From Candidatus Bipolaricaulota bacterium (lineage in GTDB: Bacteria > Bipolaricaulota > Bipolaricaulia > Bipolaricaulales > Bipolaricaulaceae), in assembly GCA_014360985.1 (NCBI GenBank), contig JACIWK010000001.1:108457-172456 (forward strand): a DNA stretch of 64,000 nucleotides, given 5' to 3'. The translations under genes and the position numbers were made by a program. This document shows positions 45,535 through 53,494 of the stretch, in pieces (within the stretch, counting starts at the first letter, position 1; each line of letters opens with the position of its first letter). The notes under the pieces were generated by a model. The model saw nothing but the letters and a program-made list of their open reading frames with translations. It did not search any database and was not told where the DNA came from.

Positions 45535-45954
45535 ATGGAACGTATCGTCATCACCCACGGCCCGGAGGAGACGGAAGAGGTGGGGTTCGGCCTCGCCGAA
45601 ACCGTTCGGGACGGGGACGTGGTAGCCCTCGTCGGCGAGCTCGGGGCGGGGAAGACCACGTTTGTGAAGGGCCTCGCCCGCGGCTTGTTCGTGAAGGACC
45701 TGGTCCTGTCGCCGAGCTTCCTCCTCGCCCGGAGCTACGAGGGCCGGATCCCGTTCCACCACCTCGATGCCTACCGGATCGTTGATCCCGACGAGCTCTC
45801 CGAGGTCGGCCTGCGGGGCCTGCTCCCCCCCGAGACGGGGGTGACGGCGGTGGAGTGGGCGGATCGGATCCCCGGCCTCATCCCGCGGGGAGCGGTCTGG
45901 GTCAAGCTCGAGCACGCCGGGAACGACCGCCGCCGGATCACCCTCCGCCGCTAG
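45535..45954 (+). CDS. tsaE: tRNA t6A biosynthesis ATPase TsaE
   Basis: The 139-residue P-loop protein supports TsaD/TsaB in making N6-threonylcarbamoyl-adenosine in tRNA. Walker A is LVGELGAGKTTFVKGLARGL. SPSFLLARSYEG and FHHLDAYRI are family blocks, with the last holding the Walker-B-like aspartate region. VTAVEWADRIPGLIP is the usual C-terminal motif. The ATG directly follows the pheT stop, so the two are coupled. Confidence 0.94.
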   Translation: MERIVITHGPEETEEVGFGLAETVRDGDVVALVGELGAGKTTFVKGLARGLFVKDLVLSPSFLLARSYEGRIPFHHLDAYRIVDPDELSEVGLRGLLPPETGVTAVEWADRIPGLIPRGAVWVKLEHAGNDRRRITLRR

Positions 45955-46044
45955 CTGAGAGGGAGTTCTGGGTCCGAGAGACCTCTGACACGCGAGCCTC
46001 TGGCATGGCTCCCGCCTCTCCGCAACGCCATCCCTACCCGCACA

Positions 46045-46163
46045 GCTCTTCACCGCCGGGAGCGCCGAGATCGCAGAGAAACTGTTCTGGAGTATGGGTT
46101 CCTGTCTGTCAGTGAGTGCGCTCCGGGTTCCCTCGGCGAACTCTGCGTGCTCGGCGGGGGAGC
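46045..46163. repeat. Dispersed imperfect palindrome, copy 3
   Basis: The left arm CACCGCCGGGAGCGCCGAGA runs into TCGCAGAGAA. The right arm has CTCGGCGAACTCTGCGTGCT followed by CGGCGGGG, an imperfect reverse complement. It lies between convergent tsaE and amrS. The rest of the 279-bp gap shows no gene. Confidence 0.55.
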
Positions 46164-46233
46164 CCCTGCCTCCCGCGCGGATCCGGTCCTCTCCGCGTAG
46201 GGGAGGACTCCGCGGCGAGTCCTCTCCCAGGCC

Positions 46234-47244
46234 CTACGACCAGACGCCGGCCACGACCTCTCCACAGCCGGGACAGCGGCCGTCGGCGAGCTGGTTCTCC
46301 ACGACGCGGAACCCCTCTCGCCGGATGACCGTCTTCCCGCACGATGGGCAGGCCGTGTCCTCGCCCTCCCCCGGGACGTTCCCCAGGTACACGAAGCGCA
46401 GTCCCACCTCGCGCCCAATCTCCCGGGCGCGGCGCAGGGTCGCGACCGGAGTGGGGGGGACGTCGTGGACGAGGTACGACGGGACGAACCGCGACACGTG
46501 CCAGGGGAGGTCGGGGGAGATCCCCGCCAGGAACTGGGCGATCCACCCCAGCTCCTCGTCGGAGTCGTTTCGGCCGGGGATGACGAGGGTCGTCACCTCG
46601 ACCCACAGCCCGAGTTCCGTCATCCGCTTGATCGCGTCGAGCACCGGCTGGAGCGACCCCCCGCAGTAACGGCGGTAGAAGTCGTCGGAGAACGCCTTGA
46701 GGTCCACGTTGGCCGCGTCGAGCCACCCCCGGGCGTCGTCGAGCGCCTCGCCGGTCATGTACCCATTCGTGACGAAGGCGTTGCGGATCCCCTGCTCCCG
46801 GGCCCGAACCCCGACGTCACGGCAGGTCTCGAAGAACACGGTCGGCTCGGTGTAGGTGTAGGCGATCGTCGGCGCGCCCGCTCCCTTCGCTCCCCGCACG
46901 ACCTCCTCCGGTGCGATCGGCTCTCCGGGGATCCCGCCCCGGTGCTCGCGCGGGTACTGCGAGATCGCGTGGTTTTGGCAGAAGTCACAGCGCAGGTTGC
47001 AGCCCACCGTCGCGACCGAGAGGGCCAGGGAACCGGGGAGGAAGTGGAATAGGGGCTTCTTCTCAATCGGGTCGAGGGCCTGCGACACGAGGCGTCCGTA
47101 GACGAGCGAGTACAGGGTGCCCCCCCGGTTCTCCCGGACCCCGCACACCCCGCGGCCATCGGGGGCGATGAGGCAACGGTGCGCGCACAGGGCGCACCGC
47201 ACGCGCCCCTCGCCGGCCGGCTCCCACAGGACGGCCTCGTGCAT
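46234..47244 (-). CDS. amrS: AmmeMemoRadiSam-system radical SAM protein AmrS
   Basis: The 336-residue radical SAM enzyme has an N-terminal cysteine cluster (CALCAHRCLIAPDGRGVCGV). The SAM cluster is TVGCNLRCDFCQNHAIS (CxxxCxxC). IAYTYTEPTVFFE is the family block, and a C-terminal zinc-ribbon-like CPSCG...CPGCG follows. The ATG at 47244 gives MHEAVLWEPAGEG. The extension to 47445 is unsupported. The usual AmmeMemo partner proteins are not nearby. The reaction in vivo is not well established. Confidence 0.9.
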   Translation of the reverse strand: MHEAVLWEPAGEGRVRCALCAHRCLIAPDGRGVCGVRENRGGTLYSLVYGRLVSQALDPIEKKPLFHFLPGSLALSVATVGCNLRCDFCQNHAISQYPREHRGGIPGEPIAPEEVVRGAKGAGAPTIAYTYTEPTVFFETCRDVGVRAREQGIRNAFVTNGYMTGEALDDARGWLDAANVDLKAFSDDFYRRYCGGSLQPVLDAIKRMTELGLWVEVTTLVIPGRNDSDEELGWIAQFLAGISPDLPWHVSRFVPSYLVHDVPPTPVATLRRAREIGREVGLRFVYLGNVPGEGEDTACPSCGKTVIRREGFRVVENQLADGRCPGCGEVVAGVWS

Positions 47245-47253
47245 CACGGTTCG

Positions 47254-47259
47254 ATCGTA
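47254..47259 (-). promoter_or_regulatory. -10 box TACGAT of amrS
   Basis: On the minus strand TACGAT is 9 nt from the ATG at 47244, and no ribosome site is seen. Confidence 0.35.
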
Positions 47260-47301
47260 CGACGCGGAGTCCCGATCTGGCAAGGGGCTCTGTCTTCGCG
47301 G

Positions 47302-47307
47302 TATCCT
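47302..47307 (+). promoter_or_regulatory. -10 box TATCCT of yggS
   Basis: TATCCT is 7 nt from the ATG at 47315, a leaderless layout divergent from amrS. Confidence 0.4.
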
Positions 47308-47314
47308 CCCCGCG

Positions 47315-47980
47315 ATGGCGGCCGAAGCGATTGCCGAACGTTGCCGGGCCGTTCTGCGGAGGGTCCCAAGCGGGGTGACCGTGGTCGCGGCCACGAAGGG
47401 AAGGTCCCCCGACGAGATCCGGGCCGCGCTCCGTGCCGGGGTCACCCACCTCGGGGAGAACTACGTCCAGGACGCGGAGGCAAAGCGCCCCCACGTTCCC
47501 GAGCCGGCCGTGTGGCACATGATTGGGCACCTCCAGCGCAACAAGGCAGGGAAGGCGGCCCGCCTGTTCGACTGGGTCCAGACCGTGGACACCCCCGAGC
47601 TCGGCCGGAGGCTCGCCGCGGCGCGTCCCCCCGGAGCGCCCCCCCTCCCCGTGCTCGTCGAGGTGAACATCGGGCGGGAAGAGCATCGGCCGGGTGTTCT
47701 CCCCGAAGGGGTGCTCCCGCTCGTCCAGGACCTGGCCCGTCATCCCGAGCTCTCGGTGCGGGGGTTGATGGCCGTCCCGCCTGTCCCCGAGAGGCGGGAG
47801 GACTCGCGGCCCCACTTCCGCGCCCTGCGGCACCTCCTCGAGGAGCTGAACCGCGAGCGAGTCGTCGATCCGGCTTTGGACGTCCTCTCGATGGGGATGA
47901 GCGAAGACTGGGAGGTCGCCGTGGAGGAGGGAGCGACGATGATCCGCCTGGGGACCCTCCTCTTCGGCCCCCGGCCGTAG
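47315..47980 (+). CDS. yggS: YggS/PLPBP-family pyridoxal phosphate homeostasis protein
   Basis: The 221-residue single-domain protein binds PLP and buffers vitamin B6 pools. The PLP lysine is in VTVVAATKGRSPDEIRAAL. HLGENYVQDAEAK and WHMIGHLQRNKAGKAA are family signatures. LSMGMSEDWEVAVEEGATM precedes the final LGTLLFGPRP. The ATG at 47315 is chosen; the upstream extension is unsupported. It is convergent with feoB, 6 bp apart. Confidence 0.94.
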   Translation: MAAEAIAERCRAVLRRVPSGVTVVAATKGRSPDEIRAALRAGVTHLGENYVQDAEAKRPHVPEPAVWHMIGHLQRNKAGKAARLFDWVQTVDTPELGRRLAAARPPGAPPLPVLVEVNIGREEHRPGVLPEGVLPLVQDLARHPELSVRGLMAVPPVPERREDSRPHFRALRHLLEELNRERVVDPALDVLSMGMSEDWEVAVEEGATMIRLGTLLFGPRP

Positions 47981-47986
47981 CGGGGT

Positions 47987-49882
47987 TCAGGCGCGGAGGG
48001 CGGCCCGCGCGAGGAGAGCGAGGACAAGTCCGAGCCCCGTTGTCCCCAAGATCACGATCCCCGTCCGCCGCCACCCCAGTTCCCGCCCCAACGCCCCCAC
48101 AGTGGCCAAGCACGGAACGTAGAACAAGACGAACACGGTGAACACGATCATCTGGGCCCAGGACAGGGTCTCCACCCCGCCCGGGAGCGCCCCGTCGAGC
48201 ATCACGAGGGACAGCTCCTTCCGGAGGATCCCTAGGACGAGGGGGACCCCGGCCTCGGCAGGGAGCCCCATCGGCCAGGTGAGGAACCGGACGGCCGCGT
48301 TGAACCCTCGTGCCCACCCCAACGCCTCGGCCAAGGCGAGGAACGCGCTCGACACGGCGAGGAGGGGCAACGCGAGCATCACGAACCCCCGCAGCCGGAG
48401 CCACGTCTTCCCCACGAGATTCCTCCCCCGCGGCCAGCGGTAGGGGGGGATTTCGAGGATCAGCCCCGGCCCCACCCCGGGGAGGACCTTCGTGAGCGCC
48501 CATCCTGCCAGCGCGATCACGAGGACGTTCCCAAGGTAGAGAAGGAAGGCGACGACCGGACCCACGTACCTTCCCACGAGGCCCATGATGACGATCGTCC
48601 GCCCCGCACAGGGGACCATCACCGCCAGGGCCGCGGTGACGAGCCGGTCCCGCTCGTCGTCGAGGATGCGCGTGGCCAGCACCGCAGGGACCGTGCACCC
48701 GTAGCCCAGCAGGAACGGGATCACGCTCTTGCCGTGGAGGCCGATCCGGTGCATCAGGCCGTCGAGGAGGTACCCCACCCGCGGCATGTACCCCACGTCC
48801 TCGAGGAACGCGAGGAGGAACAGGAACGGGATCAAGTAGGGGAGGACGAGCGCGACTCCGGCCGCCAGGCCGTCCCAGGCACCCAGAAGAACGGCCGCGA
48901 GGGGTCCTGTGCCAAGCGCAGCGCTGATCTGGCCCGATACGGCATCGAGGAGCGGGGAGAGGAGACCCTCGAGCGCATCCCCGACCACGAACACGGCCGC
49001 GAACAGGCCGAGGAGCGCGAGAAGGAGGAACGGATACCCGAGGAAGGGGTGCATGAGGACGTCATCGAGCCTCTCCCTCCACCCGATGTGGGGCTGGCCG
49101 ACCCGAGCCACCGCCTCGAACAGGCGCATCGCCTGGGCATGGCGCTCGTCGGCGAGGATCACCCCCGGGTCCTCCCCCCTCCCCCGAGCAAGCGCGGCGC
49201 GGGCTTCCTCGACCGCTTGAGCCATTTCTGCGTCAAGCACCGCGTCCGCCCCCGCGAGGAGCTGGGCCGCCCGATGGATGGGGGACGGGCCTTGGAAATC
49301 AGGATTTCTGGTGATCGCCTCCACGATCCGGGCCAGGGCCCGCTCCACATCAGGGGTATAGGGAGGGCGCCGCACCGGCCGCGCTTGGGGAAGGGCGGCG
49401 AGGAGCTCCACCACCCCCTGCCCCCGGCTGGCGATCGCGGCCACGACCGGGATCCCGAGGAGAGACGACAGGGCCTCCCGATCGATCGCGATCCCCTTGT
49501 GCTCCGCCTCATCCATCATGTTGAGGCAGAGGACGGCCGGGATCCCGAGCTCGGCGAGTTCGAGCGTCAGCTCGAGCGACCGGCCGAGGAGCGAGCTATC
49601 CACCACCTGGACGATCGCGTCTGCCTCCCCAGCGAGGAGGAAGTCTCGCGTTACCCGCTCCGCGACGTCGCCACCGAGGAGGGAGTACGTCCCCGGCAGG
49701 TCCACGACTTCAGCCCGTTCTCCATCGATGCTCGCCTGGCCGCGCAGCGCCTCGACCGTGGTGCCAGGGAAGTTCGCTGCCACGGCCCGGTACCCGACGA
49801 TCGCGTTGAACAGGGTAGATTTGCCGGCGTTGGGCTGCCCGACGAGGGCCACCCGGCGGATCCTAGCGGGTCCCGTGACCAC
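47987..49882 (-). CDS. feoB: Ferrous iron transporter FeoB
   Basis: The roughly 631-residue inner-membrane Fe(II) transporter has an N-terminal G domain: G1 VALVGQPNAGKSTLFNAIVG, G3 VVDLPGTYSLLG, G4 LNMMDEAEHKG. About ten membrane helices follow, with the Gate motifs (LLGYGCTVPAVLATRIL, FVLFYVPCLATVGALGREL). The start is probably GTG at 49882 or 49891, both just inside the feoA 3' end. The ORF-track start at 50134 reads the feoA gene out of frame. Transport is anaerobic Fe2+ uptake. Confidence 0.93.
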   Translation of the reverse strand: MVTGPARIRRVALVGQPNAGKSTLFNAIVGYRAVAANFPGTTVEALRGQASIDGERAEVVDLPGTYSLLGGDVAERVTRDFLLAGEADAIVQVVDSSLLGRSLELTLELAELGIPAVLCLNMMDEAEHKGIAIDREALSSLLGIPVVAAIASRGQGVVELLAALPQARPVRRPPYTPDVERALARIVEAITRNPDFQGPSPIHRAAQLLAGADAVLDAEMAQAVEEARAALARGRGEDPGVILADERHAQAMRLFEAVARVGQPHIGWRERLDDVLMHPFLGYPFLLLALLGLFAAVFVVGDALEGLLSPLLDAVSGQISAALGTGPLAAVLLGAWDGLAAGVALVLPYLIPFLFLLAFLEDVGYMPRVGYLLDGLMHRIGLHGKSVIPFLLGYGCTVPAVLATRILDDERDRLVTAALAVMVPCAGRTIVIMGLVGRYVGPVVAFLLYLGNVLVIALAGWALTKVLPGVGPGLILEIPPYRWPRGRNLVGKTWLRLRGFVMLALPLLAVSSAFLALAEALGWARGFNAAVRFLTWPMGLPAEAGVPLVLGILRKELSLVMLDGALPGGVETLSWAQMIVFTVFVLFYVPCLATVGALGRELGWRRTGIVILGTTGLGLVLALLARAALRA

Positions 49883-50141
49883 GGGTGACACCGGGTGGAT
49901 TGAGGGGCTCAACGAGGATGTGCCGGGCGAGGCCCCGGCCGACGGCGACCCGGCAGCCATCCACCTCCACGAGGACCGGGCCGCCCCATCCCCCCGCGGC
50001 CACGATGCGGACGAGGGCCCCTGGCCGCAACCCCAACCGCCGCAGGCGAAGGGCTTGACCTCGACCGCCATGGATCGCCACCAGCCTCCCCGCTCCCCCC
50101 GGGGGAAGGGAGGCCAAGGACACAGGGAAATCAAAACTCAT
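49863..50141 (-). CDS. feoA: FeoA-domain protein
   Basis: The 92-residue SH3-like protein assists FeoB. It starts MSFDFPVSLASLPPGGAGRL, continues LRLRRLGLRPGALVRIV (the FeoA L-x2-LGL-PG pattern) and ends with GRGLARHILVEPL. It overlaps feoB by about 20 nt. A TAGATT box lies about 13 nt upstream of the ATG, and the TTGAGAATGAG around the start is weakly reminiscent of half a Fur site. Confidence 0.88.
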   Translation of the reverse strand: MSFDFPVSLASLPPGGAGRLVAIHGGRGQALRLRRLGLRPGALVRIVAAGGWGGPVLVEVDGCRVAVGRGLARHILVEPLNPPGVTRGHGTR

Positions 50142-50244
50142 TCTCAACGTGAGGAATCTACTCCACAGGTCGTGTCCTGTCAAGGGTCGCAGAACGGGCA
50201 CCCGCCAAGGGACATCCGCCCCGCCGCACCTCCGTCCTCTCCCC

Positions 50245-50250
50245 TATCCT
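50245..50250 (+). promoter_or_regulatory. -10 box TATCCT of the amidase gene
   Basis: TATCCT is 6 nt from the GTG start, the tightest leaderless example in the window. Confidence 0.4.
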
Positions 50251-50256
50251 CCCGCT

Positions 50257-50889
50257 GTGCCCAAGCCGGCCATCGTCCTCCTCCTGTTCAGCCTCGTCAT
50301 CGTCCTCACGGTGGCGATCGTGGCGACCCTGCCCCGAGCTCCGCTCGAAGCGGTGGTCATCGTGATCGACCCCGGCCACGGCGGGCACGACCCCGGAGCC
50401 GTCGTCGCCGGAGTCCAGGAGAAGGATGTGACCCTCGCCCTCGCCCTCCGCGTCCTGAGGAAGGCCCAAGACCGCGCCGATCTCCGGGTGATCCTCACCC
50501 GAACGACCGATCTCTATGTGGATCTCGTCGACCGAGTGCGGATCGCCGAGGAAGCGGGCGCCCACCTCTACCTCTCCATCCACGCCAACTACTACCGCGA
50601 CCCCACCGTGTGCGGGATCGAGACGTGGGTGGACACAGGTGCTGAGGGGGAGAGCCTGCGGCTGGCACAGATGGTGCAGGGGGCAGTCACTGCCACGACC
50701 GGAGCCCCCGACCGGGGGGTCCACCGCCAGACCCTGTACCTCCGCCACACATCGCTGCCCACCGCACTCCTGGAGGTGGGATACCTCTCCTGCCCCGCGG
50801 AGCGGACGAAGCTCCTCAACCCGGCGTACCAGGACAAGATCGCCGCCGGGATCCTTACTGGAATCCTCGCCTTCCTCCAGGCTCCGTAG
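50257..50889 (+). CDS. N-acetylmuramoyl-L-alanine amidase (Amidase_3)
   Basis: The 210-residue protein cleaves the amide bond between MurNAc and the stem peptide. A signal anchor (AIVLLLFSLVIVLTVAIVA) exports it. The zinc site is IDPGHGGHDPGAVV with its paired EKD glutamate. LSIHANYYRDP brings the third ligand, and ALLEVGYLSCPAE holds the catalytic glutamate. The GTG at 50257 gives the short cytoplasmic start MPKPAIV. The ORF-track start at 50149 overlaps feoA. It is the last chromosomal-core gene before the accessory array. Confidence 0.92.
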   Translation: MPKPAIVLLLFSLVIVLTVAIVATLPRAPLEAVVIVIDPGHGGHDPGAVVAGVQEKDVTLALALRVLRKAQDRADLRVILTRTTDLYVDLVDRVRIAEEAGAHLYLSIHANYYRDPTVCGIETWVDTGAEGESLRLAQMVQGAVTATTGAPDRGVHRQTLYLRHTSLPTALLEVGYLSCPAERTKLLNPAYQDKIAAGILTGILAFLQAP

Positions 50890-50927
50890 GCGGCAGATTC
50901 TCGCCAATTGGCGCGGCGCGGGGTCAC

Positions 50928-51102
50928 GGGGTCAGGTCTTGCAATCCAACATCGCTGGACCGCCCGTTTTGTCGCTGGCAATGCGGAACACGGATTCGGG
51001 GCACAGCACCACCCGGGAGCGGACTCTGAGCTGTCACGCCATGGCGGGAGCATCTTGAGCCGCCTGAACGACTGCAGGCTGTATGATTGCAAGACCTGAC
51101 CC
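50928..51102. mobile_element. 175-bp MITE with 18-bp terminal inverted repeats
   Basis: The left end GGGTCAGGTCTTGCAATC and the right end GATTGCAAGACCTGACCC are perfect inverted repeats. The same ends bound the transposase-carrying element at 60188-61079. The inside holds no ORF that I credit. It is most simply a non-autonomous derivative moved by that transposase. The 171 bp from here to cassette 1 hold a poorly defined hairpin before GCGTTTTTT near 51150. Confidence 0.8.
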
Positions 51103-51217
51103 TAACGCTCCTAACGCTCTCAAACCCTGGCACCAGGTTCTGGCGTTTTTTCACCCCTCGGTGCGATCCCGTCTGCGTTCTAGCCCCTGGCACCGCCGGG
51201 AACTGTAGAAGATGGGC

Positions 51218-51246
51218 TTGAGAGGGGGGGTAGGTGCCTATATAAA
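51218..51246 (+). promoter_or_regulatory. Cassette 1 promoter, 7-G tract in spacer
   Basis: TTGAGA (51218-51223) and TATAAA (51241-51246) are 17 nt apart. The spacer holds a run of seven G followed by TAGGTGCC, which all five cassettes share. Confidence 0.65.
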
Positions 51247-51253
51247 TAGGAGT

Positions 51254-51276
51254 CATCATCACGGGGGGTGATGATG
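51254..51276 (+). promoter_or_regulatory. Cassette 1 start-codon hairpin
   Basis: CATCATCAC and GTGATGATG form a perfect 9-bp stem with a five-G loop. The right arm contains the start codon and flanks the G-rich ribosome site. The structure would block initiation until opened. Confidence 0.55.
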
Positions 51277-51639
51277 TCAAAGTGGATGCAGGTGCTGGCG
51301 GTGGCCCTCGCGGCCGTGGTCGGTTTGGTTCCCGTGTTTGCGCCGCTCGGTTACGCTCAGGTGCTCCCCTCTCCCTCAGTAGTTCTGCCGGTTGGCGACG
51401 AACTGGAAGAGGAAGATCTCCTCGATGCCGAAGGGGAGTTCTGGCACTGGATCGTCGCTGGTTGCCTTGGACTCGCCCATGCGATCGCTTGGACGATCTA
51501 CGATGCTTTCTTCGACGGGGAACCCGGATTCCAGCACACCCGTATGATGGTCGGTGGTTCCTTGCTGCTCTATGCCGGGACTTTCGCTTTGGGCGCCCAG
51601 ATTAGCACTGCGATCACCGTTCTGAGCTGGTTCCGATGA
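51274..51639 (+). CDS. Cassette 1 exported leader-type protein
   Basis: The 121-residue protein starts at the ATG at 51274. The signal peptide SKWMQVLAVALAAVVGLVP ends APLGYAQ, almost identical to the four other cassettes. The propeptide then has LPVGDELEEEDLLDAEGE, a GG-leader-like element (E-L-x3-D-L-x-D-A-x-G-E). After GE comes a hydrophobic domain unique to this cassette (WHWIVAGCLGLAHAIAWTI and LLLYAGTFALGAQISTAI). I do not recognise a family. It may be a bacteriocin-like precursor. Confidence 0.75.
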   Translation: MSKWMQVLAVALAAVVGLVPVFAPLGYAQVLPSPSVVLPVGDELEEEDLLDAEGEFWHWIVAGCLGLAHAIAWTIYDAFFDGEPGFQHTRMMVGGSLLLYAGTFALGAQISTAITVLSWFR

Positions 51640-51717
51640 TCGGATGAAGGGGGCTTACTCAGGCCTGTTCTGTCGGATTCGGATGATGGTTGTACAAGCG
51701 CAGGCAGTTGGGCCTTC

Positions 51718-52224
51718 ATGTATGTGCGCTCGGAAAGAACGGTGAGAACCCCGAAGGAGTTGTGGCGGACGCTTGTGCTTGCCCTGGCACTCAGCGTGTT
51801 GCTGTTCGTATGGTCCGTCGTCGTGTTGCCAGCTGTGAGTGGGGAGGCAAGAAGCCAGCGGCTTGTCCTGTACTGGGCAGTGGCGTCTCCGATCGCAGGC
51901 ACTGTCGTAGCAGTGGTCATCCGTGCAGTGGGGCGAAGATGGCCAGGGCGAGCACCGGCACGGCCACGTTCTACCCGAGCGATCGTCCTCAGGAGCTTGG
52001 CCTTTGGCGCTCCGGGAGCCCTTGGGGTCATGCTCTTGTGGGTTATCCCGCGCGAGGTCACGCTCTCTGATCTTGTCTGGTGGCGAGTTGCAGGATGGAT
52101 TGCGACCTTCGTCGGATTGACGATTGCGATCGGGTTTCTCGGAGGAGTCCTCCCGGAGCTGACGGCGCGCTGGGGAAGGAGGAAACGGGCAGCGCGGGAG
52201 GATGAGGCTGATCCGAAACGGTGA
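51718..52224 (+). CDS. Cassette 1 membrane protein
   Basis: The 168-residue protein has four predicted helices (LVLALALSVLLFVWSVVVL, WAVASPIAGTVVAVVI, APGALGVMLLWVIP, VAGWIATFVGLTIAIGFLGG). It has a charged tail (RRKRAAREDEADPKR). No homolog recognised, and it differs from the membrane proteins of the other cassettes. Position directly after the exported protein suggests an immunity or transport partner, which is inference. The start codon could lie slightly downstream. Confidence 0.65.
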   Translation: MYVRSERTVRTPKELWRTLVLALALSVLLFVWSVVVLPAVSGEARSQRLVLYWAVASPIAGTVVAVVIRAVGRRWPGRAPARPRSTRAIVLRSLAFGAPGALGVMLLWVIPREVTLSDLVWWRVAGWIATFVGLTIAIGFLGGVLPELTARWGRRKRAAREDEADPKR

Positions 52225-52270
52225 GCTGGTGCCCCACCGGGACCTGCGCTACGAGTGGGTGGTGGGGCAG
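52223..52270 (+). pseudogene. C39 peptidase 5' remnant after cassette 1
   Basis: The reading frame ELVPHRDLRYEWVVGQ matches the intact peptidases at 54711 and 63714 up to the glutamine. It then breaks into unrelated RACARARPH just before the catalytic cysteine would appear. The same break point occurs at 53346 and 62595. Confidence 0.7.
52239..52270 (+). repeat. 32-bp direct repeat, recombination-junction candidate
   Basis: The repeat contains CTACGAGTGGGTGGTGGGGC and recurs at 53315-53346, 54763-54794 (one mismatch), 62564-62595 and 63766-63797. In three copies it is followed by AGAG and the next cassette's upstream block. In two it continues into a C39 peptidase catalytic domain. Confidence 0.75.
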
Positions 52271-52358
52271 AGGGCATGCGCACGCGCCAGACCCCATGCT
52301 GCGCTGATTCCGCGCGCGCGCTTCGGTAGGAGGGGACGAGCGTCCATCGTCGGAGGAC

Positions 52359-52388
52359 GTGACAGAGAGGGGGGTAGGTGCCTATAAT
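52359..52388 (+). promoter_or_regulatory. Cassette 2 promoter, 6-G tract in spacer
   Basis: GTGACA and TATAAT are 18 nt apart, with GAGA then six G then TAGGTGCC between. This is the shortest G run and the weakest -35 of the set. Confidence 0.65.
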
Positions 52389-52397
52389 AGGAGCCAT

Positions 52398-52414
52398 CAT
52401 CACAGGGGGTGATG
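52398..52414 (+). promoter_or_regulatory. Cassette 2 ribosome-site hairpin
   Basis: CATCAC-AGGGG-GTGATG, with the G-rich ribosome site in the loop and right arm, 3 nt before the ATG. Confidence 0.45.
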
Positions 52415-52417
52415 GGG

Positions 52418-52930
52418 ATGTCAAGGTGGATGCAGATGGTGGCGGTGGCCCTCGCGGCCGTAGTCGGTTTGGTTCCCGCGTTCGCTCAGCTGGGCTATGC
52501 CCAGGCGGTTCCGGCGCAACAGCCCTTGGTCGTACTCCCTCATGGTGAGGAGCTGTCAGATACAGAGCTTCTCGACGTCGATGGAGACGCCGGCCCGCTC
52601 GCCAAGGAGGCGGTCGAGCGGCTCGCATCGGCAGTGGTTATTGGCGGAATCGCGGTGGCAGGCGATCTGGCGCTACAACAGTACGAGATCGCACGGGGAG
52701 ACAGATCGTCCCTGGATCCGGTGCGACTCTCAATCGTTGGGCTGACGGGCTTCACTTACGGTGCGTTGTCACCGTTCAAAGGGGCTGACACAGTTGCAGA
52801 GAAAGCCATACAGACAGCACACAAGGTCCACGGGGGTCTCCACACAATCCATGTAGGCCTCCACACCCATGTACGGATGCCCGTGCAGAACGCCGTCACC
52901 ACTGCCTGGAACTGGATCTGGCGTCGCTGA
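52418..52930 (+). CDS. Cassette 2 exported leader-type protein
   Basis: The 170-residue protein has the shared signal peptide (RWMQMVAVALAAVVGLVPAF, AQLGYAQA). The leader-like element is GEELSDTELLDVDGDAG, the closest of the five to a classical double-glycine leader (ELSxxEL-x2-V-x-G). The downstream domain is unique: ASAVVIGGIAVAGDLAL, a middle charged part and a tail rich in histidine (HKVHGGLHTIHVGLHTH). The ATG at 52418 follows AGGGGGTGATGGGG. The ORF-track start three codons earlier reads through the ribosome site. Confidence 0.75.
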   Translation: MSRWMQMVAVALAAVVGLVPAFAQLGYAQAVPAQQPLVVLPHGEELSDTELLDVDGDAGPLAKEAVERLASAVVIGGIAVAGDLALQQYEIARGDRSSLDPVRLSIVGLTGFTYGALSPFKGADTVAEKAIQTAHKVHGGLHTIHVGLHTHVRMPVQNAVTTAWNWIWRR

Positions 52931-52956
52931 TCGTCCTCGCGCTGAAGGATAGCCGG

Positions 52957-53217
52957 ATGAGCGCGATGCTGAAGTTCCTTGGTAGCGCTGTCTGCTGGAT
53001 AGTACTGATGTTTGGCACCATCCACGTGGTCTTCAGACCCCTAAGGGAAGGGATAGGGGTTGCCGAATCGGTACGGTCCGGGCTTGCCGCCTGGGCCGAT
53101 CCGGTGGTTCCGGCTGTCTACATAGGTAGTGCAGTTGTGATAGCAGCACTGCACCGAGGGATGGTAGTATCCCTTGTACGCGGGCTTGGGCGCTGCCTAA
53201 GAGGGAAGGGGAAGTAG
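52957..53217 (+). CDS. Cassette 2 small membrane protein
   Basis: The 86-residue protein has two predicted helices (FLGSAVCWIVLMFGTIHVVF and VVPAVYIGSAVVIAALHRGM) and a basic tail (RGLGRCLRGKGK). Small, two-helix and basic, it resembles bacteriocin immunity proteins in general form only. No homology recognised. It follows the exported protein gene by 26 bp. Confidence 0.6.
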   Translation: MSAMLKFLGSAVCWIVLMFGTIHVVFRPLREGIGVAESVRSGLAAWADPVVPAVYIGSAVVIAALHRGMVVSLVRGLGRCLRGKGK

Positions 53218-53314
53218 CGACCCTGAGAGTGGGTACGATCAGCAGCGGAAGCCGGGGGCGAGCGTCTTTGCTCGTAACAGTGGCGGTCCGCAGCCAACAG
53301 GCGTACTCCTCTGC

Positions 53315-53346
53315 GGGACCTGCGCTACGAGTGGGTGGTGGGGCAG
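53315..53346 (+). pseudogene. C39 peptidase remnant after cassette 2
   Basis: This is the 32-bp junction repeat alone (RDLRYEWVVGQ in one frame), followed by AGAGGGCATGCGCACGCGCC, which is shared with the cassette 1-2 junction. Confidence 0.6.
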
Positions 53347-53434
53347 AGGGCATGCGCACGCGCCAGGCCCCATGGTGCGCTGTTTCCGCGCGCGAGGTGC
53401 CGCAGGATGGGACGAGTGTCCACCATCGAAGGAC

Positions 53435-53465
53435 TTGACAGGGGGGGGGGGTAGGTGCCTATAAT
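53435..53465 (+). promoter_or_regulatory. Cassette 3 promoter, 11-G tract in spacer
   Basis: Consensus TTGACA (53435-53440) and consensus TATAAT (53460-53465) are separated by 19 nt that begin with eleven G. Two more G than ideal for 17-nt spacing, so slippage could tune strength. Confidence 0.75.
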
Positions 53466-53474
53466 AGGAGCCAT

Positions 53475-53491
53475 CATCACAGGGGGTGATG
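53475..53491 (+). promoter_or_regulatory. Cassette 3 ribosome-site hairpin
   Basis: CATCAC-AGGGG-GTGATG, identical to cassette 2, 3 nt before the ATG. Confidence 0.45.
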
Positions 53492-53494
53492 GGG

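Noticed and set aside
47987-50134. 715-codon FeoB ORF starting at 50134
   Set aside because: The first 84 codons are out of frame with feoA, and the G domain begins only after 49882.
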